From assembly GCA_019237355.1 (NCBI GenBank), contig JAFAHH010000826.1:1-21617 (forward strand): a DNA stretch of 21,617 nt, read 5' to 3'. The position numbers were made by a program, and so were the translations under genes. Of the stretch, positions 6,965 to 14,156 are shown piece after piece (positions within the stretch are counted from its first letter, which is position 1; each line of letters starts with the position of its first letter). The notes beneath the pieces were generated by a model. It was not told the DNA's origin, searched no databases, and saw nothing but the letters and a program-made list of their open reading frames with translations. This stretch comes from Acetobacteraceae bacterium. GTDB lineage: Bacteria; Pseudomonadota; Alphaproteobacteria; Acetobacterales; Acetobacteraceae.

Positions 6965-7540
6965 ATGGGTTGGTTCATCCTCTTGTTCCTCTATATCACG
7001 GCAATTAGCATTTTGTCCGGAGATATGATTCGGCCTATCATAGTGCATTATTTGCGTCGAGGCTTGGCGGCGGTGTACCTAGGCTTGGCCTTCTTTGGAC
7101 TGGGTGTGGTTTGGATCATCTACTTGCCCGTTTATCTCTTCGTAATTTTGATTAAAATCCTTTCGTTCTACTTCATGCTTTTGTCATCTGTGTTTCGTCC
7201 AGCAGCCACTCTTTTTGGCTATATCAGAGTGTCACAGCCAAGCCGGATGGAAAGAGGGTGCCGATCGAAGGGGGATTCGGTCCAAGAAAAATCACCGCCG
7301 ATCATATCGTCGACATCCGAACCGTCCATTCGAATGAAAAACGAAGCATCCCCGCGCGCGGGGAATTGGGATCGAATAGAAACCGGTTTTCGTATCGAAA
7401 CACGGCGGGCGCCGAAGAACTGCACGTCCGTGTTGGCGGCTCCACTTTCTAAGCTCACCACATTTTCCGATTTAGACATGCGCCCCTCCCCCCAGCTTGG
7501 TTTCCTTAAGCCCATTTTGCCTTCTGGAAAGAAGGCATAG
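6965..7540 (+). CDS. Hypothetical membrane protein
   Basis: The product is 191 residues from ATG 6965, preceded by GGGAGGAGGGG, a strong ribosome-binding site; an upstream in-frame TTG at 6944 is not needed. Residues 3-19 (WFILLFLYITAISILSG) and about 33-77 (VYLGLAFFGLGVVWIIYLPV onward) are strongly hydrophobic, giving two or three membrane segments. From about residue 90 the sequence turns hydrophilic and less protein-like, and from 7219 it overlaps an opposite-strand ORF with its own good ribosome-binding site. The true C-terminus may therefore have been shorter before a mutation. Codon use is AT-richer than in the flanking metabolic genes. I recognise no family. Confidence 0.55.
   Translation: MGWFILLFLYITAISILSGDMIRPIIVHYLRRGLAAVYLGLAFFGLGVVWIIYLPVYLFVILIKILSFYFMLLSSVFRPAATLFGYIRVSQPSRMERGCRSKGDSVQEKSPPIISSTSEPSIRMKNEASPRAGNWDRIETGFRIETRRAPKNCTSVLAAPLSKLTTFSDLDMRPSPQLGFLKPILPSGKKA
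7219..7479 (-). CDS. Small hypothetical ORF antisense to the membrane protein gene
   Basis: The frame gives 86 residues from ATG 7479, with GGGGAGGGG just upstream on the minus strand. The product starts MSKSENVVSLESGA and contains ARRVSIRKPVSIRSQF and an acidic MDGSDVDDMIGGDF. It reads as well as, or better than, the plus-strand frame across the same bases. The frame stays open upstream to 7752, but the strong site favours 7479. I recognise no family, and it may be spurious. Confidence 0.35.
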   Translation of the reverse strand: MSKSENVVSLESGAANTDVQFFGARRVSIRKPVSIRSQFPARGDASFFIRMDGSDVDDMIGGDFSWTESPFDRHPLSIRLGCDTLI

Positions 7541-7832
7541 CGGCCGGATCGGATGGCGTTGCGGCAGCGGCCTACTGCGCCATAGTTTCCCGGCGGCGGT
7601 AGAATACGCGCTCCGTAAAACCGGCTTTGCCGGTCACCTCGCAGTGCGGCGCCGTCCCAACTGGGGGTCCGCGAGGCGAGAAGTCCTTGGCAGCAACAAG
7701 CGCCCAAGAGGCGGGTTGGGGATTGCAAAGGCCCCTGAGGAAACAGCGGCAACGCAGCACCAAACAGGATCCTTCGGACGCGCGATGCCCGTAAGGCGTA
7801 TCACTTCAGCCTCGGACCTCGAAGGATAGACC

Positions 7833-7859
7833 GCGATCGCTTCAGACTGAAGTCATCGC
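7833..7859. repeat. Type II palindrome, copy 1
   Basis: CTTCAG and CTGAAG (7840-7852) flank a single central A, and GCGAT (7833-7837) pairs with ATCGC (7855-7859). Related palindromes with the same CTTCAG-N-CTGAAG type core lie at 12055 and 16965. It marks the right side of the accessory stretch. Confidence 0.6.
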
Positions 7860-7934
7860 AATCGATGGCGGTGCCGTTCAAAAGCGCGTCGAAAGGGTTC
7901 CCCGAGCTATCAATGGGGGGCTTTCGGTATCCGG

Positions 7935-7960
7935 GCTGCCGCTAATCCGGTAGCGGCAGC
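7935..7960 (-). terminator. Strong hairpin after actP, probable terminator without a U-tract
   Basis: GCTGCCGCTA (7935-7944) and TAGCGGCAGC (7951-7960) form a perfect 10-bp stem with a 6-base loop, 12 bases beyond the actP stop on the minus strand. No T-run follows, so it may act in mRNA 3'-end protection rather than intrinsic termination. Confidence 0.55.
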
Positions 7961-7972
7961 TCGTGCATAACC

Positions 7973-9640
7973 TCAGTGAGTGGCCGCCTCCTCAATCCCA
8001 ATCCCCGTCTGCGAGCGCACGTATTGGGCTTCGAAGGCTTGCGCCTCGAGCCTTGCCGTCCGGCTCCGGTCGAGCAGCGACACAACGAAGCACACAAGGA
8101 ACGAGAGCGGCATAGAAAATAGGGCCGGTGACACATAGGGGAACGGCGGATTGGGGAGACCCAGCAACGCCGTCCAAATCGATGGGCTGAACACCGTACC
8201 CGCGACGGCACTGATCAGCCCCACAAATCCGCCCACGAATGCCCCCCAAGTGGTGAGCCCCTTCCAGTACATGGAAAGCAGCAACACGGGGAAGTTCGCG
8301 CTGCAGGCAATGGCAAAGGCGAGTCCAACCATGAAGGCCACGTTGATTTTCTCGAAGACGATCCCAAGGATGATCGCAACCACCCCGAGCACTAAAGTGG
8401 TGATCTTCGAGACCCGTACCTCCATCCCTTCGGCCACCCGGCCATGGCGGAAGACGCTGGCATAGAGGTCATGGCTGACCGCGCTGGCGCCCGATAAGGT
8501 AAGCCCCGAAACCACCGCGAGTATGGTTGCGAACGCCACGGCCGAGATGAACCCGAGCAGGATGTTCCCGCCGACGGCATGGGCTAGGTGCACGGCCGCC
8601 ATATTGCTGCCGCCGATCAGCGCGCCGCTGGGATCCACGTATTGCGGATTCGTCAGCACCAAGGTGATGGCGCCAAATCCAATGACGAAGGTGAGGATAT
8701 AGAAATAGCCGATGAAGGTTGTCGCCCAGAAAACCGACTTGCGCGCCTCCTTAGCATCCGCGACGGTGAAGAACCGCATCAGAATATGGGGCAATCCCGC
8801 CGTTCCGAACATCAGCGCCGTTCCGAGCGAGAAGGCCGAGATTACATTCGAAACCTGACCGTCGGGACGGAGGATCGCGTCGTGCTTAGGGTGTACCTGG
8901 ACGGCCCGGGCAAGAAGGGTGCTGATATTCCAGTTGAACTGGTTCAGGACCAAAACCGCGATTACGGTGGCGCCGCACAGCAGCAGAACGGCTTTGATGA
9001 TCTGCACCCAGGTCGTGGCCAGCATTCCACCAAAGGTGACGTAAATGATCATAAGGATGCCGACGATAACGACCGCGATCCAATAATCGAGCCCGAACAA
9101 AAGCTGAATGAGCTGACCTGCCCCGACCATCTGCGCGATCAGGTAGAAGGCGACGACAACCAGGGTTCCGGTCGCTGCCATTGCCCGCATCGGCAAAGGC
9201 TGCATGCGATATGATACCACATCGGCAAAGGTGAATCGCCCGAGATTGCGAAGCGGTTCTGCCATCAGAAACATGATAATCGGCCAGCCGACCAGAAAGC
9301 CGATCGAGTAGATCAGGCCATCGAACCCGCTGCCGTAGCACAGGGCGGAAATGCCCAGGAACGAAGCGGCTGACATATAATCACCGGCTATGGCGACGCC
9401 GTTTTGGAACCCCGATATGCCTCCGCCCGCGGCATAGTAATCCTTGGTCGACGTGGTTCGCTTCGCCGCCCAATAGGTGATCCCCATCGTGACGCACACG
9501 AACGCCAGGAACATCCAGATTGCGGTCCAATTCGTCGCCTGCTTGCTGACCGCTCCTTCAACTGCCCCGGCCCCATATGACGCCGAGGCCACCAGAACCA
9601 GACAAAGCCCGGCAATCAGGCCAAGCGTGAACCGACTCAT
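7973..9640 (-). CDS. actP: Cation/acetate symporter ActP (SSS family)
   Basis: The product is 555 residues, the usual length for ActP. It is an inner-membrane sodium/solute symporter that takes up acetate and related short monocarboxylates. An N-terminal signal-like hydrophobic segment (residues 1-24) is followed by about 13 membrane segments. Family landmarks include STKDYYAAGGGISGFQNG, AIAGDYMSAASFLGISAL, and the GTAGLPHILMRFFTVADAKEARKS loop, which is nearly invariant in ActP. The start ATG overlaps the stop of yjcH by four bases (ATGA), so the two are translationally coupled, as in the enteric yjcH-actP arrangement. No acs gene is in the window. Confidence in the family is high; the exact substrate is inferred. 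Confidence 0.95.
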   Translation of the reverse strand: MSRFTLGLIAGLCLVLVASASYGAGAVEGAVSKQATNWTAIWMFLAFVCVTMGITYWAAKRTTSTKDYYAAGGGISGFQNGVAIAGDYMSAASFLGISALCYGSGFDGLIYSIGFLVGWPIIMFLMAEPLRNLGRFTFADVVSYRMQPLPMRAMAATGTLVVVAFYLIAQMVGAGQLIQLLFGLDYWIAVVIVGILMIIYVTFGGMLATTWVQIIKAVLLLCGATVIAVLVLNQFNWNISTLLARAVQVHPKHDAILRPDGQVSNVISAFSLGTALMFGTAGLPHILMRFFTVADAKEARKSVFWATTFIGYFYILTFVIGFGAITLVLTNPQYVDPSGALIGGSNMAAVHLAHAVGGNILLGFISAVAFATILAVVSGLTLSGASAVSHDLYASVFRHGRVAEGMEVRVSKITTLVLGVVAIILGIVFEKINVAFMVGLAFAIACSANFPVLLLSMYWKGLTTWGAFVGGFVGLISAVAGTVFSPSIWTALLGLPNPPFPYVSPALFSMPLSFLVCFVVSLLDRSRTARLEAQAFEAQYVRSQTGIGIEEAATH

Positions 9641-9972
9641 CGATAGCCCCCCCGCTTGGGCCGAAATTCCATATTTTGGTATTCGACGATTTGATGAGAC
9701 ATCCGGTCGAACTCGCCGTTTGCACGCACCACGTAGATGCCGGTGAGGATGATCGCGCTCAGGATTACCGCAATGCCTACCGGAAACCCGATAGTTACCG
9801 AGCCGATGAAAGAGGCGCCCATCCAGTTGGGCGCGAAAGCAACCAGCGCGAGGAAGCCGTAGTAGATCACCAGCATGATGATGGTGAGCGTCCAGGCGAA
9901 CCGCTTGCGTTTGCGCTCAAGCTCAATAAATCGCGGATTGGCCCGTATTCGCGCGGCCATCTGGTCGTCCAT
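9637..9972 (-). CDS. yjcH: DUF485 membrane protein YjcH, partner of ActP
   Basis: The product is 111 residues from ATG 9972, which has GGAGGAAA seven bases upstream; the frame stays open to a TTG at 10020 but without a site. A basic N-terminal helix (IRANPRFIELERKRKRF) precedes two membrane spans (about residues 25-46 and 57-83), the classic DUF485 layout. The length is typical. It overlaps actP by four bases. Its role is not well defined; it is conserved beside actP and presumably assists or regulates the permease. Confidence 0.92.
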   Translation of the reverse strand: MDDQMAARIRANPRFIELERKRKRFAWTLTIIMLVIYYGFLALVAFAPNWMGASFIGSVTIGFPVGIAVILSAIILTGIYVVRANGEFDRMSHQIVEYQNMEFRPKRGGYR

Positions 9973-10172
9973 CCAGTTTCCTCCATGCTTCTCTCTGAAC
10001 TGCATATGGCTGTACAACAATATTAGCAGCTTATAAGCCGCTCCATCTTTGTAGTTTTTCCTGAATTCGCTTTATAAGGCAAGTATTAACGCTAAGCTCC
10101 GCCAGCCAATCGCCTGTTGCGCGAGAACGTGGTCTGGCCTTCACTTAAGCCGGGAGGGTCTGGGAAAGCACC
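9973..10172. promoter_or_regulatory. Divergent yjcH-actP / serA control region with an 18-bp palindrome
   Basis: This AT-rich 200-base spacer must hold both promoters. AGCAGCTTATAAGCCGCT at 10025-10042 is an 18-bp palindrome with one mismatched pair, a plausible operator. I find no convincing -35/-10 pair for either direction. The bound factor, if any, is unknown. Confidence 0.4.
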
Positions 10173-11420
10173 ATGACGAGCCGCCTTTCGCTTCCGCGCG
10201 AGCGGATCCGGGTCCTCCTTCTGGAGGGGATCAGCAACACGGCCGTTGAGCTCTTGAATGAGTCGGGCTACTCGAATGTATCCCGGCTCCCCGGCGCGCT
10301 CGCGGAGACGGAACTGGCCCGTGCCCTCGATGGTGTGCACCTGCTCGGGATCCGCTCGCGAACCCGCCTCACGAAACCGGTGCTCGAAGCGGCCCAGCGT
10401 CTGATCGCCGTTGGCTGTTTCAGCGTAGGGGTCAACCAGGTCGATCTGGTCGCCGCCCGCCAGCGCGGCATCCCAGTGTTCAACGCCCCCTTTTCGAACA
10501 CTCGTAGCGTCGCCGAGCTCGTCATCGGTGAGATCATCATGCTGCTGCGCCGCATCTTTCCGCGGTCGGTGGGCGCTCATGCCGCGAAATGGGACAAGTC
10601 CGCGGCTGATAGCTTCGAAGTTCGCAGCAAAACGTTGGGGATCGTTGGTTACGGCAACATCGGCACTCAAGTCTCTACCCTCGCTGAGGCAATGGGGATA
10701 CGAGTGCTATTCTATGACCTCACCGATAAGCTTCGCCATGGCAACACCGAACCTGCGGCGAGCCTTGAAGATCTGCTCGCCCGCAGCGACGTGGTCTCGC
10801 TCCATGTGCCCGAAACCCCGGCTACAAGAGGCATGATCGGTCCGCGCGAGCTGCAAAAAATGCGGCGCGGCGCGTGTCTGATCAATAACAGCCGGGGCAC
10901 GGTGGTGGATTTGGATGCGCTCGCCGAGGCGTTGCGCACGAAGCACCTGGGTGGTGCAGCCATTGACGTATTCCCGCAAGAACCAACAAGCGCCGCCGAG
11001 CCGTTTCATTCGCCGCTGCAGGGGCTGGATAATGTGATCCTGACGCCGCATATCGGGGGCTCCACGTTGGAGGCGCAGGAGCGAATCGGCGCCGAAGTGG
11101 CGCGCAAGTTTGTCGATTACAGCGATGTCGGCTCCACTATCGGTGCGGTTAACTTTCCCCAGGTGCAATTACCTGCCCGACCTACCGGAACACGCTATAT
11201 GCACGTGCATCACAACGTCCCCGGGATGCTCCGGCGGCTGAACGAGGTCTTCTCCCAGCACCAATGCAACATCGCCGCCCAGTTCCTTCAGACCGAGGCG
11301 GACATCGGCTATGTGGTGATCGACGCCGATGTTTCGCAGGACCAGAGCGGGGCGTTGCTGCACCAAATGCGTGACTTGCCGGGCACAATCCGCGCCCGGC
11401 TCCTATACGATAAAGGCTGA
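10173..11420 (+). CDS. serA: D-3-phosphoglycerate dehydrogenase
   Basis: The product is 415 residues, matching the shorter enterobacterial-type SerA with one C-terminal ACT domain. It oxidises 3-phosphoglycerate to 3-phosphohydroxypyruvate with NAD, the first step of serine synthesis. The substrate domain (residues 1-110) contains GIRSRTRLTKPVLEAA and FNAPFSNTRSVAELVIGEII. The NAD fold has GYGNIG at 159-164. Catalytic residues are visible: Arg241 (NNSRGTVVD), Glu270 (FPQEP) and His293 (TPHIGGST). Residues 342-415 form the ACT domain, where serine feedback normally binds. No serB or serC gene is adjacent. The ATG lies after GGGAAAGCACC, a modest ribosome-binding site. It is followed 51 bases later by the MaoC gene on the same strand. 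Confidence 0.95.
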   Translation: MTSRLSLPRERIRVLLLEGISNTAVELLNESGYSNVSRLPGALAETELARALDGVHLLGIRSRTRLTKPVLEAAQRLIAVGCFSVGVNQVDLVAARQRGIPVFNAPFSNTRSVAELVIGEIIMLLRRIFPRSVGAHAAKWDKSAADSFEVRSKTLGIVGYGNIGTQVSTLAEAMGIRVLFYDLTDKLRHGNTEPAASLEDLLARSDVVSLHVPETPATRGMIGPRELQKMRRGACLINNSRGTVVDLDALAEALRTKHLGGAAIDVFPQEPTSAAEPFHSPLQGLDNVILTPHIGGSTLEAQERIGAEVARKFVDYSDVGSTIGAVNFPQVQLPARPTGTRYMHVHHNVPGMLRRLNEVFSQHQCNIAAQFLQTEADIGYVVIDADVSQDQSGALLHQMRDLPGTIRARLLYDKG

Positions 11421-11471
11421 GAAGCTGATGGCGGCCATCGCAGCCACAGGGCCAGGAGTAAGGGAGGAATA

Positions 11472-11927
11472 ATGCTTGAGGTAGAAACGCCGGCCGCAAT
11501 GGCCGATTATGCTGGGAAGAAACTCGGCTCTAGTGACTGGGTGCTGATCGACCAAGCGATGATCCATCGATTTGCGGATGCGACGGGCGACCATCAGTGG
11601 ATTCACGTCGACACCGAGCGGGCCCGGCGCGAAATGCCGGGAGGCAAGACCATAGCGCACGGCTTCCTTACCTTGTCGCTCCTGCCCCGGCTTTCCGATA
11701 CGGTCTACAGCATTCGCAAGCGGTCCCGGGGAATAAATTACGGCGCCAACAAGGTCCGGTTCACTGCGCCGGTGCCGTCCGGGTCTCGGATACGGCTGCA
11801 TCAGACCCTGAAAGCGGCGGAGCCAGTTGCAGGCGGTCAGAAGCTCATCTTCGAGAGCACGGTGGAAGTTGAGGGCCAGGCCCGGCCTGCTCTTTTTGCT
11901 GAGACCATCGTCGCCGTCTACGATTGA
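11472..11927 (+). CDS. MaoC-like (R)-specific enoyl-CoA hydratase
   Basis: The product is 151 residues with GGGAGGAAT just before the ATG. The hot-dog-fold hydratase signature is clear: FADATGDHQWIHVD, with Asp40 and His45 in the positions of the catalytic pair of PhaJ-type enzymes, followed by GKTIAHGFLTLSL. The length equals the single-domain MaoC/NodN-like proteins. It probably hydrates a trans-2-enoyl-CoA to an (R)-3-hydroxyacyl-CoA in the cytosol; the chain length and pathway (PHA supply or beta-oxidation) cannot be read from sequence. It probably shares a transcript with serA, and two type I palindromes start two bases after its stop. Confidence 0.88.
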   Translation: MLEVETPAAMADYAGKKLGSSDWVLIDQAMIHRFADATGDHQWIHVDTERARREMPGGKTIAHGFLTLSLLPRLSDTVYSIRKRSRGINYGANKVRFTAPVPSGSRIRLHQTLKAAEPVAGGQKLIFESTVEVEGQARPALFAETIVAVYD

Positions 11928-11929
11928 CC

Positions 11930-11979
11930 AGAGCGCGATGGCGTGAGGCGGACTCGTCGAAAAGCCTGAATCGCGCTCT
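11930..11979. repeat. Type I palindrome, short form, copy 2
   Basis: This is a 50-bp unit with perfect terminal AGAGCGCGAT and ATCGCGCTCT and core words GCGTGAGGCGGACTCGTCG and AAAGCCTGA. It starts two bases after the MaoC stop codon and is followed by a second copy and a type II palindrome. Confidence 0.9.
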
Positions 11980-11995
11980 GAAAACGCAACGCCCT

Positions 11996-12046
11996 AGGGC
12001 GCAATGGGGTTGAAGCGGGCTCGTCGGAAAGCCTGAATCGCGCTCT
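11996..12046. repeat. Type I palindrome, short form, copy 3 with decayed left end
   Basis: The right half (GGCTCGTCGGAAAGCCTGAA then TCGCGCTCT) is intact, while the left end reads AGGGCGCAAT instead of AGAGCGCGAT. It lies 16 bases after copy 2 in the same orientation. Confidence 0.8.
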
Positions 12047-12054
12047 CAGCAATG

Positions 12055-12099
12055 CCCTGGAGCATGATGGCTTCGACTTGAAGTCATCATACTCAGGGG
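12055..12099. repeat. Type II palindrome, copy 2
   Basis: CCCTGGAGCATGATGGCTTC on the left pairs imperfectly with GAAGTCATCATACTCAGGGG on the right around a GACTT centre. It sits eight bases after a type I copy, the same order as at 16829-16999 and 19727-19832. It lies 45 bases before motB. Confidence 0.75.
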
Positions 12100-12143
12100 G
12101 CGGAATTAGCGCCGGGTTAAGCAAGGCGCCTTAGCCTGCTCGT

Positions 12144-13223
12144 ATGGCGAAGAAGGGCGGCAGGCCGGGTCAGAAAGGCACAATCTCCATCAGGCGGGAG
12201 GAGGTTGTCGAAGCGGGCCGCCATAGCGGGGCGTGGAAGGTCGCGTACGCCGATTTTGTAACCGCGATGATGGCATTTTTCCTGCTCATGTGGCTGCTCA
12301 ACATGACGACCGAGGAGCAGCGCAAAGGGCTCGCGGATTATTTCAGCCCGAATAACCTGCTCAGCCACGCTAACTCCGGTAATGGTCAGCCGTTTGGCGG
12401 CCACACTCCCTTCGATGCCGGCGCCCTCGCATCGGACCGGGGTGCGCTGGAATTGCAGCCCGGCCCCAAGCCTCCGCAGGAGGTGGAAGATGATGAGGAG
12501 AGCGATCCTGCATCGCCGAGTCGCTCTGCGAGCCAAGCGACGCCGGCGCCGGCCGTGAAGTCCGAAGCGAAGCCGGGACTCGCGAATACCCCTTCCCATC
12601 CCGCGGATGGGGACCAAAGCGCGTCCCAGGCCCGTGAGCCCGCTGTTGTAACCCCTGCTTCGGCGCCATCCACGCCCGATGCGAAGCAGGAGCACGAGGT
12701 CCGTGATCAGGAGGCGAACGAACGAAAGCGGCTGGAATCCGCGGCGGCCCAACTCCGGGATGCCGTTCGCAATGATCCGGCCCTGGCCGATAGTGCCCAA
12801 CAGCTGGCAATCGATATCACCCCGCAAGGATTGCGGGTGCAAATCCTGGATCAGGAGCGGCGGCCGATGTTCGCCTTCGGCTCGTCAACACCGAATGATA
12901 GGGCACGCCTTTTGTTGCAAAAAACCAGTTCGGTGCTGATGAAGCTGCCGGAAAGGATCTCGATCACGGGCCATACCGATTCGGCTCCCTTCCATAGTTC
13001 TGACCGGACCAATTGGGAACTCTCGGCTGACCGGGCGAACGCAGCCCGCCGGCTGCTTGTTGAAGCCGGCCTGCCGCTAAGCCGGATCCAGAGTGTCGTT
13101 GGGCAAGCTGATCGTGATCCCTTGGTTGCGAACAACCCGATGGCGGCCGAGAATCGGCGCATCGCCATCATGGTGCTGCGGGACAAGCCCGAGGGCCAGA
13201 AAGCCCCGGCGGCGGAGCACTGA
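12144..13223 (+). CDS. motB: Flagellar motor stator protein MotB
   Basis: The product is 359 residues. A basic N-terminus is followed by one membrane helix (about 34-53, AYADFVTAMMAFFLLMWLLN), in which Asp37 is the conserved proton-binding aspartate (Asp32 in E. coli). The plug region EQRKGLADYFSP follows. Residues about 100-185 form a long Pro/Ala/Ser-rich periplasmic linker, longer than in E. coli MotB (308 residues). Residues about 220-345 form the OmpA-like peptidoglycan-binding domain, with ITGHTDSAPF, NWELSADRANAARRLL and NPMAAENRRIAI. The protein anchors the stator to the cell wall. No Shine-Dalgarno sequence is visible before the ATG. motA follows three bases after the stop, an inverted order relative to the common motA-motB. 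Confidence 0.95.
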   Translation: MAKKGGRPGQKGTISIRREEVVEAGRHSGAWKVAYADFVTAMMAFFLLMWLLNMTTEEQRKGLADYFSPNNLLSHANSGNGQPFGGHTPFDAGALASDRGALELQPGPKPPQEVEDDEESDPASPSRSASQATPAPAVKSEAKPGLANTPSHPADGDQSASQAREPAVVTPASAPSTPDAKQEHEVRDQEANERKRLESAAAQLRDAVRNDPALADSAQQLAIDITPQGLRVQILDQERRPMFAFGSSTPNDRARLLLQKTSSVLMKLPERISITGHTDSAPFHSSDRTNWELSADRANAARRLLVEAGLPLSRIQSVVGQADRDPLVANNPMAAENRRIAIMVLRDKPEGQKAPAAEH

Positions 13224-13226
13224 GGG

Positions 13227-14090
13227 ATGCTGGCGCTAGGCGGATTAGGCTTTCTGCTCGCGTGCGTTTTCGGCAGCTATATGGCCTCGGGCGGCAGCCT
13301 CGGGCCGCTCATGGAGGCGCTGCCATTCGAGCTGCTCACGATCGGCGGCGCTGCGATCGGCACTTTCGTGATGGCGAATAGCATGCGGGCGGTCAAACAC
13401 ACGCTCGCCGGGTTCGGCAAGATCCTCAAAGGCCCCACTTACACGAAAGATGATTATATCGAGCTGCTCAGCTTACTTTACTGGCTGATGCGGCTTGCAG
13501 CGTCGAAAGGGGCGATCGCCGTCGAACCGCACATCGAAAGGCCTAATGACAGCGCGGGATTTCAGAAATTCCCAAAAGTGCTGGGCAATGACCATGCTAC
13601 CGCAATGATTTGCGACTATCTTCGTATGGTGGGCATGAATGCCGACGACCCGCATCAAATCGAAGATGTGATGGCGCGGGAGCTGAAGAAATCGCTTCAA
13701 GAGGAACTGCACAGCGCACACGCGCTACAGAATATGGCGGATAGCCTGCCAGCGCTTGGGATCGTGGCGGCAGTGCTCGGCGTCGTCAAGACGATGTCGC
13801 ACATCAATGAGCCGCCGGCGGTGCTCGGGGCAATGATTGGAGGCGCATTGGTCGGCACATTTCTCGGCGTTTTGCTGGCCTATGGCGTGATTGGCCCGTG
13901 CTCGGCGCGGCTGAAAAGTGTGGTGGAGGAGGAGGGCCAGTTCTTTCAGGTAATCCGGGCCGCCCTGGTTGCCCACCTGCATGGGAATGCACCGCAGGTC
14001 AGTGTCGAAGCGGGACGCAAGATGGCGCCAAGCCAGCACATGCCGAGCTTCCAGGAACTGGATGAGGCGGTGCGGGCGGTGCAAGTCTAG
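13227..14090 (+). CDS. motA: Flagellar motor stator protein MotA
   Basis: The product is 287 residues, typical length, with four membrane helices. It forms the proton channel of the stator with MotB. Landmarks include CVFGSYMASGGSLGPLMEA at the start, Pro175 (SLPALGIVAAVLGVVKTM) and Pro224 (AYGVIGPCSARL), corresponding to Pro173 and Pro222 of E. coli, and a cytosolic loop with Arg89 near the rotor-contact arginine. The ATG lies three bases after the motB stop, overlapping GAGGG at the end of motB, so translation is probably coupled. The TAG stop codon (14088-14090) overlaps the first bases of a type I palindrome. No other flagellar genes are in the window. Confidence 0.95.
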   Translation: MLALGGLGFLLACVFGSYMASGGSLGPLMEALPFELLTIGGAAIGTFVMANSMRAVKHTLAGFGKILKGPTYTKDDYIELLSLLYWLMRLAASKGAIAVEPHIERPNDSAGFQKFPKVLGNDHATAMICDYLRMVGMNADDPHQIEDVMARELKKSLQEELHSAHALQNMADSLPALGIVAAVLGVVKTMSHINEPPAVLGAMIGGALVGTFLGVLLAYGVIGPCSARLKSVVEEEGQFFQVIRAALVAHLHGNAPQVSVEAGRKMAPSQHMPSFQELDEAVRAVQV

Positions 14091-14138
14091 AGCGCGATGG
14101 CCCGAGGCGGCATCGTCGGAAAGCCTGAATCCCATCCT
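14089..14138. repeat. Type I palindrome, short form, copy 4 with decayed right end
   Basis: AGAGCGCGAT begins inside the motA TAG stop. The core GAGGCGGCATCGTCGGAAAG and CCTGAAT is intact, but the right end reads ATCCCATCCT, so the terminal stem is lost. It lies between the convergent motA and hydrolase genes. Confidence 0.8.
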
Positions 14139-14156
14139 GCAGCCCCTGAAACTGGC

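Larger units (their letters stand above)
7541..7972. other. Intergenic stretch between accessory region and actP
   Basis: No gene is supported in these 430 bases. A small hairpin (ACCGGC TTT GCCGGT, near 7620), the type II palindrome at 7833 and the hairpin at 7935 lie here. Plus and minus frames of 60-110 codons have no recognisable content. Confidence 0.45.

Noticed and set aside
7512..7545. GCCTTC/GAAGGC hairpin as a terminator
   Set aside because: The T-run lies on the 5' side for the plus strand and no U-tract follows on either strand.
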